From: VXOZ01 sp965220045
GTDB taxonomy: Bacteria; Chloroflexota; UBA11872; VXOZ01
NCBI GenBank assembly: GCA_965220045.1
Contig: OZ244803.1
Location: 2,356,001 to 2,420,000, forward strand
Length of the DNA: 64,000 bases
Direction: 5' to 3'
Positions within the stretch are counted from its first letter, which is position 1. Each line of letters opens with the position of its first letter. This document shows positions 51,980 to 60,279 of the stretch, piece after piece. A program made the position numbers and the translations under genes. Below the pieces are notes generated by a model that worked only from the letters and a program-made list of their open reading frames with translations, searched no databases and was not told where the DNA came from.

Positions 51980-52020
51980 CTATCTGAGGCTACGGATTTC
52001 GTTCTCGTAGCCTCAGATAG
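51980..52020 (+). terminator. 15-bp perfect hairpin after the solute-binding protein gene
   Basis: CTATCTGAGGCTACG (51980-51994), 11-nt loop, CGTAGCCTCAGATAG (52006-52020). No U-tract follows (GCATGTG), so it is a strong transcript-end or stability hairpin rather than a canonical terminator. Confidence 0.6.
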
Positions 52021-52236
52021 GCATGTGACGCGCGCAAAATGAGCTGGAAAGTACTCCGCTAGGAGGGACATGAGACCCAACCGAGCGCGCGCTGCTGGGT
52101 GCCCCCTCCCCGTCCCTTCGGGAAATCTGCGTGATCCCATAGGGTCTCGCCAATAGAGTGTGCTAGTGTAAATGCACCCAGTGCTGTGAGAAGCGCACCT
52201 TCAAGCACCTCTTACCGCGAAAGGAAATCCAAGCTG

Positions 52237-53157
52237 ATGGCCACCCTGGACTACCAATCCGAAGAAAAGGTCTATGCTTTCGAGACGGCGGAGATACAGG
52301 GCACGTTGCGCCCCGGCAATGAGTTTCCGCATCACGGACTCACCCACCTCGTGCACAAGTCCACCGGCATCGAGTTTGTGCATCCGCTCTACGCAATCCT
52401 CAACCTCTACCGCTTCATGCACCACCCGGCGGATGGAGCTACCGGCATGGACAGCGATCTCGGCAATCCCCGCCAGGGCGAGCGCCACGTGGAGGCGGAC
52501 GACAACAGCGTGACCCTGCGCTGGGCACTGCAAGATCCCGGACATCCTGAGGTCTCGATCCGCTACGCCATCCTAGAACCGGCAACGGTCGACATGACCG
52601 TCACCGTCACGCCAAACGCGAGCGCGCGCGACTTCGAGGCTCTGCTGGCGTGCTACTTTGACCCCGTGCTCGTGCCGCACGTCTATTTGGCGCGCGACCG
52701 GTTTGAGCTGGAGGACGAACCGGGCCGCTTTGCCGACGAGCCGGAGCTTGCCTCCGTGGTCGTGAACCCAATCTTTCGCGGCGGCGTGCTGGCCTATCCG
52801 CGTGATGAGGACGCCGTCGGCGTGAGTGTGGACGGCCGGTGGCGGGATATTGCCCGCTTCTCGCCGGTGCGGCGGTACAAGCTGCCCGTTTGCTTCCAGG
52901 CTGACCGCCAGCAGCAGGTGGCCGCCGTGCTCATGTCACGCCCCGAGGACTGCTTTGCCGTCTCCAGCGGCTACGACAGCCCCGATGCTCGGGACCGCTT
53001 CCACAAGCACAACCCGCTCTACTTGTCGCTGTTTGGCGGCCAGTTAGAGCCGGGGGTCATGCGCACGGCGCGGGCGCGGCTGGTGGTCACGGCACTTGAT
53101 GAAGACCTCTCACAGCCGCTGCAATGCTATGACACGTTTCTTGCAGAGACAAGCTAG
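52237..53157 (+). CDS. Hypothetical protein, possibly carbohydrate related
   Basis: A 306-residue, mostly beta protein without a signal peptide or membrane segments. The pattern (ETAEIQGTLRPGNEFPHHGLTHLVHKSTGIEFVHP, then alternating strands such as SVTLRWALQDPGHPEVSIRYAILEPATVDMTVTV) recalls galactose-mutarotase-like or glycoside-hydrolase accessory beta-sandwiches, whose substrate-contacting residues cannot be confirmed. The longer frame from 52186 has a weak start; MATLDYQ at 52237 is chosen. Nearby genes act on sugars. Confidence 0.5.
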   Translation: MATLDYQSEEKVYAFETAEIQGTLRPGNEFPHHGLTHLVHKSTGIEFVHPLYAILNLYRFMHHPADGATGMDSDLGNPRQGERHVEADDNSVTLRWALQDPGHPEVSIRYAILEPATVDMTVTVTPNASARDFEALLACYFDPVLVPHVYLARDRFELEDEPGRFADEPELASVVVNPIFRGGVLAYPRDEDAVGVSVDGRWRDIARFSPVRRYKLPVCFQADRQQQVAAVLMSRPEDCFAVSSGYDSPDARDRFHKHNPLYLSLFGGQLEPGVMRTARARLVVTALDEDLSQPLQCYDTFLAETS

Positions 53158-53204
53158 TCCGGTTTCCAGATGTGTATTGCAGAAAACGAAGATTTCGATC
53201 CTGT

Positions 53205-53239
53205 CCCCTCTCCCTGAGGGAGAGGGCTAGGGTGAGGGT
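53205..53239. repeat. R5 repeat (CCCTCTCCCTGAGGGAGAGGG type)
   Basis: CCCCTCTCCCTGAGGGAGAG then GGCTAGGGTGAGGGT. CCCTCTCC-CTGA-GGGAGAGGG is a palindrome. I recall similar elements from many unrelated bacteria; a database search would be decisive. Confidence 0.7.
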
Positions 53240-53323
53240 GACACAGTAGAACAATCCAACGTTGAAAGAGTGCCGGAACTATCCCAAGCGTCGTCAATGA
53301 AGAGGTATAAGCTCCCCGTCCCC

Positions 53324-53350
53324 TGGATTCCGGCTTCCGCCGGAATGACG
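53324..53350. repeat. R2 dispersed palindrome, variant
   Basis: TGGATTCCGGCTTCCGCCGG then AATGACG. Both arms changed together (ATTCCGGC and GCCGGAAT), keeping the pairing, which indicates the structure matters. Confidence 0.7.
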
Positions 53351-53407
53351 CTTAGGGTAATTGACTAATACGAACGTACACCGTGTCACGTGGATGAAGT
53401 GCGAGGG

Positions 53408-54628
53408 ATGATGCTACGCAAACTCCGCATTGCCGTACTCGGCGTCGGCGCAGACACCGGCTCGCGGGCGCGGCATTTCTTGGATACGATCGCGCGGCTC
53501 GCCGACCATTACGAACTTGCCGCCATCTGCGACCGCAGCCCCGATGTTTTGGCGGAGGTAGGCGCCCGTTACAGCGTGCCGGGAAAATACGCCGACGTGC
53601 GCGCGCTCTTTGCCAACGAGCAGCCGGACGTCGTGCTCAGCCTGACCCCGAAAGACTCCCACATCGTTATGGCGCTCACCGCCGCCCGCCGCGGCTGCCA
53701 TATCATCACGGAGATTCCGGTGGCGCTGACACGCCGCCACGCCGCCGCCATTGCGGAGACCTGCCGGGAAAACGGCGTGCTCTGGGAAGTGGCCGAACAG
53801 GTGTGGCTCTGGCCCAGAGAACGGTTGAAGCGCAAGATTATCGATGCCGGACTGCTGGGCGAGGTCACCCACGCCCGGCTCTGGTACCAGACGGGGCAAT
53901 ACCACGGCTTTAGCGGTATTCGCGCTCTGATTGACGCGCCGGCCGCGCGCGTGCTCGGCTACTGCGGCGAGGTGCCAACCGAGCCCTACGTCGCCTACGG
54001 CGGCGAGCCGGAAAACTCGCTCAAATGGGATTCCGGCGTCATCGAATTCGCCAACGGCGTGGCGTGCCTCTATGAAAAGCCGCCCCGCGTCTTCCCATCC
54101 AGCCACATTTCTTTTCCTACCGGCTGGGAGATTGAGGGGACGAAGGGCAACCTATCCCGTGACGTGCTCGTCCAATACCTGGACGGCCGGTCGCCTACTC
54201 TTCCAATCCGTGAGCACTTTACGGAGCGAAACGGCGCTCAAGTGCTTGAATCCCTCTCCGTGGCCACCGACCCGCCGGTGGCGTGGAAGAATCCCTATGC
54301 GCAGTACGGCATCGGCACGCAAGATGACGCGGCCAAAGCGGACATCCTAACCAGCTTCCACACAGCAATCACAACAGGAAAGAAGCCCCAGTACGGCGTG
54401 GCGGAAGGGGTGCGCGACTACGAACTCTGTCTGGCGGTGCGGGAGAGCGCCGACCGGGGCAATACCTGGGTCGAGTTACCCCTAACCGAGCCAACCGCAT
54501 TGGAAGAACAGATCGAAGCCGAATTCCTGCGGCGCTACGGCCACGATCCCATTGAAGAGACAGATACCTTGCTCGACGCCACATTTACGCGATCCGCCAC
54601 CCTGTGGCCGTTCGCCCACTGGCTTTAG
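53408..54628 (+). CDS. Gfo/Idh/MocA family oxidoreductase 1
   Basis: A roughly 406-residue NAD(P)-dependent dehydrogenase of the Gfo/Idh/MocA family. Rossmann start LRIAVLGVGADTGSRARHFLD, CDRSPDVLAEVGARYSVPGKYADV after strand 2, SLTPKDSHIVMALTAARRGCHIITEIPVALTRRHA (the EKP lysine equivalent is Ile-Pro here), and EVAEQVWLWPRERLKRKIIDAGLLGEV. The usual EKP lysine is replaced (TEIPVA), so catalysis may differ. The GTG/ATG start (53390, 53408 or 53411) is uncertain; no ideal Shine-Dalgarno exists. Substrates are probably sugars or inositols. Confidence 0.82.
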   Translation: MMLRKLRIAVLGVGADTGSRARHFLDTIARLADHYELAAICDRSPDVLAEVGARYSVPGKYADVRALFANEQPDVVLSLTPKDSHIVMALTAARRGCHIITEIPVALTRRHAAAIAETCRENGVLWEVAEQVWLWPRERLKRKIIDAGLLGEVTHARLWYQTGQYHGFSGIRALIDAPAARVLGYCGEVPTEPYVAYGGEPENSLKWDSGVIEFANGVACLYEKPPRVFPSSHISFPTGWEIEGTKGNLSRDVLVQYLDGRSPTLPIREHFTERNGAQVLESLSVATDPPVAWKNPYAQYGIGTQDDAAKADILTSFHTAITTGKKPQYGVAEGVRDYELCLAVRESADRGNTWVELPLTEPTALEEQIEAEFLRRYGHDPIEETDTLLDATFTRSATLWPFAHWL

Positions 54629-54682
54629 AACACGCAGCACATCAATAGAAGACTGGGCTGATTGGAGAAGGATTTAGGGGCA

Positions 54683-55371
54683 GCGTGGCCTCAAAGTGCA
54701 CGTATTGTTGGCACAGTTGCGGCGACTTCTCCGGTAGCGCAGGTTTGCTACCTGCGTCTGACCGAGGAAGAAGCTAAATTGCCCTAGTACAAGGTTTCAG
54801 GGGAAGCGTGGCGTCAGGAAATCGTATTGTCGGCTCAGTTACGGCGAGCTCTCCTCCGGTAGCGCAGGTTTGTAACCTGCGTCCGACCGAGGATGGCGCC
54901 GAATTGTCTTAGTACGCGGTGAAAAGAGCATCCATTTCATCTTTCGACAAGCTGAAGACGAACGGATGCTGGCTCCTTTAAGATGTTTGCCAGCGTGGCG
55001 TCAGAAAGATCGTGCTGTCGGCTCAAATTGCGGCGAATTCTCCTCCGGTAGCGCAGGTTTGCAACCTGCGTCCGACCGAGGATGGCGCCGAATTGTCCTA
55101 GTACGCGGTGAAACGAGCATCCCTTCATCTTTCGACAAGCTCAAGACGAACGGATGTTGGATCTTGTGAGATGTTTGCCAGCGTGGCATCAGGAAGTTCG
55201 TTCTGTCGGCACAATTGCGGCAAAACCTCGTCAGGTAGCGCAGGTTTGCAACCTGCGTCCGACCGGGGGAGGCGCCGAACTGTCTTTGTACGCGGAGAAA
55301 AGAGCATCCCTTCATCTTTCGACAAGCTCAAGACGAACGGATGCTGGCTCTTTTGAGATGTGTTTCCAGAT
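54683..55371. repeat. Tandem array of about 187-bp units built from R1 and R4 repeats
   Basis: Units start at GCGTGG near 54683, 54806, 54993 and 55181. The last two full steps are 187 and 188 bp; the first step is only 123 bp and lacks the R4 part. Each unit holds one R1 (54731-54758, 54856-54882, 55045-55072, 55232-55258) and, in three units, one R4 (54941-54966, 55129-55154, 55318-55341). A further R4-like variant is at 55407-55441. No gene is supported in 54629-55500. Confidence 0.9.
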
Positions 55372-55500
55372 GTTCCTCTGTCTTTCGTCGGTGGTGCGCC
55401 TGTCTGTCCTGAGCTTCGCCGCAGGATCGAACCATGAACGGCAACTGGCAGGTAACTCGTCTCACACCCCTCAGAGCTATGCGTGGAGAAGGGGGGCACA

Positions 55501-56289
55501 ATGGTGCTGGCTGGATCCGTCGCCTTGGTGACCGGCGCCTCCAAAGGCATCGGTAAAGCCATCGCCGTCGCCCTTGCGAACGCCGGGGCGGACGTGGGCG
55601 TGAATTACCATACCGATCGGGAGGGCGTGGAAGCCACCTGTGAGGCAATCGCTGCCGCCGGACGGAATGCGCTTCCACTCCAAGCCGACGTGAGCGACCG
55701 GTCAGCAGTTATTCAGATGTTTCGTGAGTTAGAGGCGCGGTTCGGCAAGCTCGATATCCTCGTCAACAACGCCGCCATCGGCATTGGTCACCAGGGATCG
55801 TTCGCCGACTATCCCCTCGACGCCTGGCGGCAGGTCTTTGCGGTAAATCTGGAAGGCGTCGTACACTGCACACAGGCAGCATTGCAGATGATGCTTGCAC
55901 AGCAGCCGGCAGGCCAGGTGCAGCAAAACGGAGGCCGTATCGTCAACATCAGTTCTTCGCACAGCCTGGTGTTCCAACGCCGCACGACCGCTTACACTGT
56001 AGCCAAGGGCGCGCTGAATACACTGACGCAAGCCCTGGCCGTGGAATTCGGCCCGCAAGGGATCACGGTCAATTGCATCGCGGCGGGCGCGGTCTCTACA
56101 CCGGGCTGGCCGGCCTCGCCGCAGGGGGAGGACGCGTGGATTCGCCGCGCCCCCCGCGCTCGCATGGGCAGGGCCGAGGATATTGCCGGCGCTGTCGTCT
56201 ATCTCGCATCGCCGCAGGCGGACTACATCACCGGACAGATCCTCTGCGTGGACGGCGGCTACGTGCACAGCGTTACGCCCGTGCCATGA
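55501..56289 (+). CDS. Short-chain dehydrogenase/reductase
   Basis: A 262-residue classical SDR. VALVTGASKGIGKAIAVAL (TGxxxGIG), NNAAIGIG (NNAG equivalent), ISSSHSL (Ser) and YTVAKGAL (YxxxK) give the complete catalytic set. A C-terminal DYITGQILCVDGGY is typical. It is related to glucose dehydrogenase/3-oxoacyl-ACP reductase SDRs; the nearby sugar-oxidoreductases suggest a sugar or polyol substrate. GGGGGG lies just before the ATG at 55501. The gene is 21 nt before the next oxidoreductase, so the two are probably co-transcribed. Confidence 0.9.
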   Translation: MVLAGSVALVTGASKGIGKAIAVALANAGADVGVNYHTDREGVEATCEAIAAAGRNALPLQADVSDRSAVIQMFRELEARFGKLDILVNNAAIGIGHQGSFADYPLDAWRQVFAVNLEGVVHCTQAALQMMLAQQPAGQVQQNGGRIVNISSSHSLVFQRRTTAYTVAKGALNTLTQALAVEFGPQGITVNCIAAGAVSTPGWPASPQGEDAWIRRAPRARMGRAEDIAGAVVYLASPQADYITGQILCVDGGYVHSVTPVP

Positions 56290-56310
56290 TGCAACCCAAA
56301 GGACATGACT

Positions 56311-57393
56311 ATGCCACCTGACTCGGAGCCGCTTGACTACCTGCCGCACCTCCCAGCCAAGCGCGACTACGGTATCGGTGTGGTAGGTGCGGGCAGCATC
56401 GCCCGTGCCGGACACCTGCCGGCCTACCACAGCGCGGGATTCACCGTAGCGGGTGTCTACGATGAGGATGCGCCCAAAGCAGAGGCTTTGGCGGCGGACT
56501 TCGAGACGGCGGCATTTCCTTCACTGGAAGCGCTCCTGGAATCGCCAAGCGTTGACGTGGTGGACATAGCGACGCCCACCATCACCCATCCGCCGCTGGT
56601 GGATGCGGCCATTGCCGCCGGCAAACACGTGCTCTGCCAGAAGCCGCTGACCTATGACATTGACAAAGCGGAATCCATGGTGCGAGAAGCGGCCGATGCC
56701 GGTGTGCGTTTTGCCGTCAACCAGAACGGCCGCTGGGACCAAGCCTTCCGGTCGGTATATGCCCTCAAGCAGCGCGGCGACCTGGGCGACTTGACCTATG
56801 TGCAGATCGATCGCGTCGGGCCCTTGCGCTGGGAGTTGTGGCCCTGGCTGTGGGGCCGTCCCCGCGTACTGATCGTCGAGGACGCCATTCACTTTCTCGA
56901 TATCGTGCGCTTCATCCTGGGCGAGCCGGAATGGCTCTTTGCCGACGGCTTCCACGCCGGTGACGAGCGCATCAAGGGCGAGACGTCGGCCATCATTACG
57001 CTGGCCTGGCCCGGCGGCGCCCGCGGCCTGCTGCTCAACCACGCCGGCATCTGGGATGACGATACCCATGCCACCTACCGCTTTGAGGGCACGGAAGGTG
57101 TGGCCAAAGGCGATCTTGGCGTTTTCTACAACTTTCCCTACGGACGTGAGGATACGTTGGCCTACCGTAGCAATCGGTACGGAGATGAGTGGATAAGCCC
57201 CGAATTGCAAGGTAAGTGGATACCGGACGCTATGGTGGGTCCGATGGCCGAACTCTTTGCCGCCATCCAGGAAGACCGCGAGCCCATGAACAGCGGCGCC
57301 GACAATCTGCGCACGTTATATCTCGTGGAAGCGGCCTACGAGTCAATTGCCGAGGGACGCGCGGTCAAGCCGCGGCAGCCTGCGGCGCGGTAG
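56311..57393 (+). CDS. Gfo/Idh/MocA family oxidoreductase 2
   Basis: A 360-residue Gfo/Idh/MocA dehydrogenase. YGIGVVGAGSIARAGHLPAYH is the nucleotide-binding start; DVVDIATPTITHPPLVDAAIAAGKHVLCQKPLTYDIDKAE carries QKP in place of the standard EKP (Lys retained), and AINQNGRWDQAFRSVYALKQRGDLGDL begins the C-terminal substrate domain, with DAIHFLDIVRFILGEPEWLFADG as the D-x-x-x-H-like motif. ATG 56311 has AAAGGAC at 8 nt; ATG 56305 is too close to it. Confidence 0.92.
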   Translation: MPPDSEPLDYLPHLPAKRDYGIGVVGAGSIARAGHLPAYHSAGFTVAGVYDEDAPKAEALAADFETAAFPSLEALLESPSVDVVDIATPTITHPPLVDAAIAAGKHVLCQKPLTYDIDKAESMVREAADAGVRFAVNQNGRWDQAFRSVYALKQRGDLGDLTYVQIDRVGPLRWELWPWLWGRPRVLIVEDAIHFLDIVRFILGEPEWLFADGFHAGDERIKGETSAIITLAWPGGARGLLLNHAGIWDDDTHATYRFEGTEGVAKGDLGVFYNFPYGREDTLAYRSNRYGDEWISPELQGKWIPDAMVGPMAELFAAIQEDREPMNSGADNLRTLYLVEAAYESIAEGRAVKPRQPAAR

Positions 57394-57445
57394 CGGGCAC
57401 GAGGACGGCTGCGGGCGCGCTCTGGGGCGGCTACGGGCGCGGATG

Positions 57446-57474
57446 CGGCGCAGGTTACAAACCTGCGCTACCGG
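57446..57474. repeat. R1 dispersed palindrome, inverted orientation
   Basis: GGCGCAGGTTACAAACCTGC then GCTACCGG. The GCTACCGG flank is the complement of CCGGTAGC seen at other copies. Confidence 0.75.
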
Positions 57475-57493
57475 AGGGGAGCGTGGGAAATCT

Positions 57494-57940
57494 GCCGTCA
57501 CTCCGGCACAGGCCGGAGTCCAGGGTGTGCGATTGAAGAAGGAGCGAAGGCCGCGTTTGCAGGAGAGATGGAAGGAGAGGGCCCCCTTTCCGTGTAGCGC
57601 GGGGGCTTGTCCTCCGCTCCGGTCGGGTTGCGCCAAATCGAGAGGATGGATTCCCGTTTCCACGGGAATGACGGATAGAATGCGGCGCTCCGTGTAGTGA
57701 GGGGGCCTGCCCGTTACTCCGGCGAGTGCGGGAGTCCAGGGAATGCAACTGAAGTGTGAGTATATGCCGGCGCTTGCGAGAGAGACGGTAGGAAAGGGCC
57801 CTCATCCGTGTAGCGCGGAGGCTTGTCCTCCGCTCCGATCGGGTTGCGCCAAATCTAGAAAAGATGGATTCCCGTTTCCACGGGAATGACGGATAGAATG
57901 CGGCGCTCCGTGTAGCGCGGGGGCTTGCCCCCCGCTCTTG
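57494..57940. repeat. Tandem array of about 216-bp units built from R2 and R3
   Basis: R3 copies begin at 57593, about 57691 (degenerate), 57809 and 57911; R2 copies at about 57494, 57644, 57714 and 57862. The first and third R3 copies are 216 bp apart, with identical flanks (GGTTGCGCCAAATC). No gene is supported in 57394-58168. Confidence 0.85.
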
Positions 57941-58039
57941 GGAACTCACCGTAAACAGTGCGTAGGTGCTGCCGCTTCGCCCACCGCCACTGCGGCATTA
58001 TCGCGCCAGCGCGAAGGGCGCCTTGTGCTGCTAAAGATT

Positions 58040-58090
58040 AAGATGGATTCCCGCTCCTCTTTCAGGGGCGAACTTTCGCGGGAATGACGA
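58040..58090. repeat. R2 copy interrupted by a 19-bp insertion
   Basis: GATGGATTCCCGCT is followed by about 19 extra bases (CCTCTTTCAGGGGCGAACT) before TTCGCGGGAATGAC. Removing them restores a normal R2 element. Confidence 0.6.
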
Positions 58091-58108
58091 GTTGAGTGAA
58101 GCTTTTCC

Positions 58109-58136
58109 GTGTACCGCGGGGGCTTGTCCCCCGCTC
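58109..58136. repeat. R3 dispersed palindrome
   Basis: GTGTACCGCGGGGGCTTGTC then CCCCGCTCC. It lies just upstream of oxidoreductase 3. Confidence 0.75.
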
Positions 58137-58180
58137 CGAGATTGGCGAGTCGTCGCACGCAACAGAAGATGGAGATAGAC

Positions 58181-59170
58181 ATGATCCTGCGTTTTGCCGC
58201 CATCGGCATTCACATCCACGGCCCCGGATCGATACAGGAGATTCTTGCCGCGGGCGACACCGAACTTGTCGGCATTGCCGAAAGCGATCCGGAACGACGC
58301 GCCGAAGTCGCCCAGCAATACGACGTGCCCATCTACGCCGACCATGACGAGATGCTGGACGCGCTGCGGCCCGACCTTGCCACAATTTGCAACGCGCACC
58401 ACGAGAAAGCCGGCGCAATTCTGTCCTGCCTGGCGCGCAACGTGCACGTGCTCGTCGATAAGCCGATGGTCATCGAACTGGAAGACCTGGCGCGGGTCGA
58501 GCAGGCCCTGGAGTCCAGCACGTCCGCATTGCAGATGATGGTCACCGAACGCTTTGGTCCGCCGTTCGTGCGACTCAAGGAATTGGTCGACTCCGGCTAT
58601 CTGGGTGAAATCGCCGGCTGTGTCGCCACGCGGCCCCATGAGTTCGCCCTGGCCGAGCGCGAGCCCTGGATGCTGGAGGAGAGCAAGGAAGGCGGCCCCA
58701 TCGTGGACCTCATGATTCACGACATTGACCTCGCCCGCTGGTACACAGGCGCTGCGGTGGAGTCCGTCACGGCCCATCACATGCAGCGCCGCTGGCACGA
58801 GTATCCGGGCTTCAACGACGTGGCGCACGCCATGTTTGCGCTGGATTCCGGCATTGTCGCTACCATCGAGGCGGACTGGCTGACGCCCCGCAACACGCCC
58901 TGGGACTGCCGCTTCTTCCTCACGGGCACGGAAGGCGCCGCCGAAGTGCGCAGCCTCCATTTCAGCGACCTGCTCTACTGGCGCCACAACGAGCCGCGCA
59001 CGCATGTGCAGTTCGGCCGCAACCGTCCGGATTCCAGCGGCCAGGACCTGGTGCGCCGCATCCGGGGCCAAACACCCACCATCGCCACCACCCAAGATGC
59101 CATCGACTCCACCCGCGCCGTGCTCATCGCGCGAGAGTCGGCGCGAAAAGGCGAGACCCTGTCTCTATAG
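58181..59170 (+). CDS. Gfo/Idh/MocA family oxidoreductase 3
   Basis: A 329-residue dehydrogenase: MILRFAAIGIHIHGPGSIQEIL (a divergent Rossmann glycine set, GIHIHGPGS), LVGIAESDPERRAEVAQQYDVPIYADHDEML, NVHVLVDKPMVIELEDLARVEQAL with the catalytic-type KP lysine (DKP) in place of EKP, and the C-terminal GGPIVDLMIHDIDLARWYTG with the His/Asp pair. GGAG is 6 nt before the ATG at 58181; the in-frame ATG at 58169 lies before that box. Oligosaccharide-derived sugars are likely substrates. Confidence 0.9.
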   Translation: MILRFAAIGIHIHGPGSIQEILAAGDTELVGIAESDPERRAEVAQQYDVPIYADHDEMLDALRPDLATICNAHHEKAGAILSCLARNVHVLVDKPMVIELEDLARVEQALESSTSALQMMVTERFGPPFVRLKELVDSGYLGEIAGCVATRPHEFALAEREPWMLEESKEGGPIVDLMIHDIDLARWYTGAAVESVTAHHMQRRWHEYPGFNDVAHAMFALDSGIVATIEADWLTPRNTPWDCRFFLTGTEGAAEVRSLHFSDLLYWRHNEPRTHVQFGRNRPDSSGQDLVRRIRGQTPTIATTQDAIDSTRAVLIARESARKGETLSL

Positions 59171-59373
59171 ACTGCGCGCGGCTGCTTGCTTCGCCGGTGC
59201 CGTGCACATCGTCAGCACCTGAGCGGCGCTTGTCGCCGTGTCCAGGTCAGACGGACCACGTACGCAGTGGAAACCAATTCTGGTCGATTGGACTCCGTAC
59301 GAGCGGTTTGCGGTCAGGCTATGATAGGCGAAAGACACCACACCTACCAGATGCCAGAGGGAGCTAGTGCGTA
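59171..59373. other. Intergenic region
   Basis: No gene or repeat recognised. Confidence 0.3.
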
Positions 59374-60045
59374 ATGTCAGATGCGTCCTCCGATGATCTC
59401 TATCTCGAACGCCTGCAGCACGTCTACGTAGCCGTGATTTCCGACGCGCTCGATGCCCTCGGCTTAAGGCACCAGGTGATGGCGCCGCGGGTGCGGCCGC
59501 TCTATCCCGACGCGCGGATCGTGGGGCGCGCCCACCCGATACACTTCCGTCCGGCGGAGCGCGTTCCCTCGCAGGAGGAGTATCACTACATGGAGATCGA
59601 GGCCATGGACAGCTTGCAAGCGGGAGAAGTGTATGTCGGCTCATTGGGAGACGCGCCGCCGTGCGCGCTCTTTGGCGAACTCTTTTCCACCTGCGCCCAG
59701 GCGCGGGGGGCCACCGGGGCGGTGATCGACGGCCCGGTGCGCGACAGCGGAATGATCATCGCCAAGCCGTATCCGGTCTTTGCCACGGCGTTCTGCGCCG
59801 CCGACGCCGCCGGCCGGACCGAAGCCATCGCCCACAATGTGCCGATCACGTGCGGCGGGGTGCTGGTGCATCCCGGCGACTACATCTTGGCCGAATACGA
59901 CGGCGTGGTGGTGATCCCCCACCAGCACATTGAGGCGGTTCTGCAGCCCGCCGAGGAGAAGGTGCGAGGGGAAAACACCGTGCGCGCGGAACTTGCCGCC
60001 GGCGAGAAGATGCGCACGGTCTTCGAGCGCCACGGGATACTGTGA
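59374..60045 (+). CDS. RraA-like / 4-hydroxy-4-methyl-2-oxoglutarate aldolase family protein
   Basis: A 223-residue protein of the RraA/HMG-aldolase fold. GELFSTCAQARGATGAVIDG followed by PVRDSG is the signature, with the Arg and Asp that bind oxaloacetate-like substrates and the metal in true aldolases; VHPGDYILAEYDGVVVIPHQHIEAVL is the matching C-terminal segment. The family includes ribonuclease E regulators, HMG/CHA aldolases and regiospecific enzymes of sugar-acid catabolism. The presence of the RD pair favours an aldolase or hydratase. ATG 59374 follows GTGCGTA, with a weak Shine-Dalgarno. Confidence 0.85.
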   Translation: MSDASSDDLYLERLQHVYVAVISDALDALGLRHQVMAPRVRPLYPDARIVGRAHPIHFRPAERVPSQEEYHYMEIEAMDSLQAGEVYVGSLGDAPPCALFGELFSTCAQARGATGAVIDGPVRDSGMIIAKPYPVFATAFCAADAAGRTEAIAHNVPITCGGVLVHPGDYILAEYDGVVVIPHQHIEAVLQPAEEKVRGENTVRAELAAGEKMRTVFERHGIL

Positions 60046-60279
60046 TCCGGCTCGCTGCGCAGCCGATGGTTTATGTCATTTGCCGCCGGACACGCCGCCG
60101 TGGCGTGAAGAGCGGGGGACAAGCCCCCGCGCTACGCAGAGAGTGGCAGCCCCACCCGTCATTCCCGCGAAAGCGGGAATCCATCCTCTCTTCTTAAGCT
60201 AGGCCTGTATTCCAAGAAAGGCGGGGGACAACCCCCCGCGCTACACTGGCTCCGCTAGCAAAGGCAACTCCTCCATGCA
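60046..60279. repeat. R3-R2-R3 repeat cluster between convergent genes
   Basis: R3 (60111-60135), R2 in inverted orientation (60156-60186) and R3 (60221-60244). The region lies between two convergent stop codons, where such hairpins may end both transcripts. Confidence 0.8.

Larger units (their letters stand above)
53158..53407. other. Intergenic region with R5 and R2 repeats
   Basis: Contains R5 (53205-53239) and an R2 variant (53324-53350). No gene recognised. Confidence 0.5.

Noticed and set aside
57455..57949. 164-residue ORF on the minus strand in the 57.5-kb array
   Set aside because: Consists of R2/R3 repeats (RKRGSIF-type peptides); no gene features.
58031..59095. 354-residue antisense ORF over oxidoreductase 3
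   Set aside because: The plus strand has complete Gfo/Idh/MocA motifs; the antisense is a shadow.
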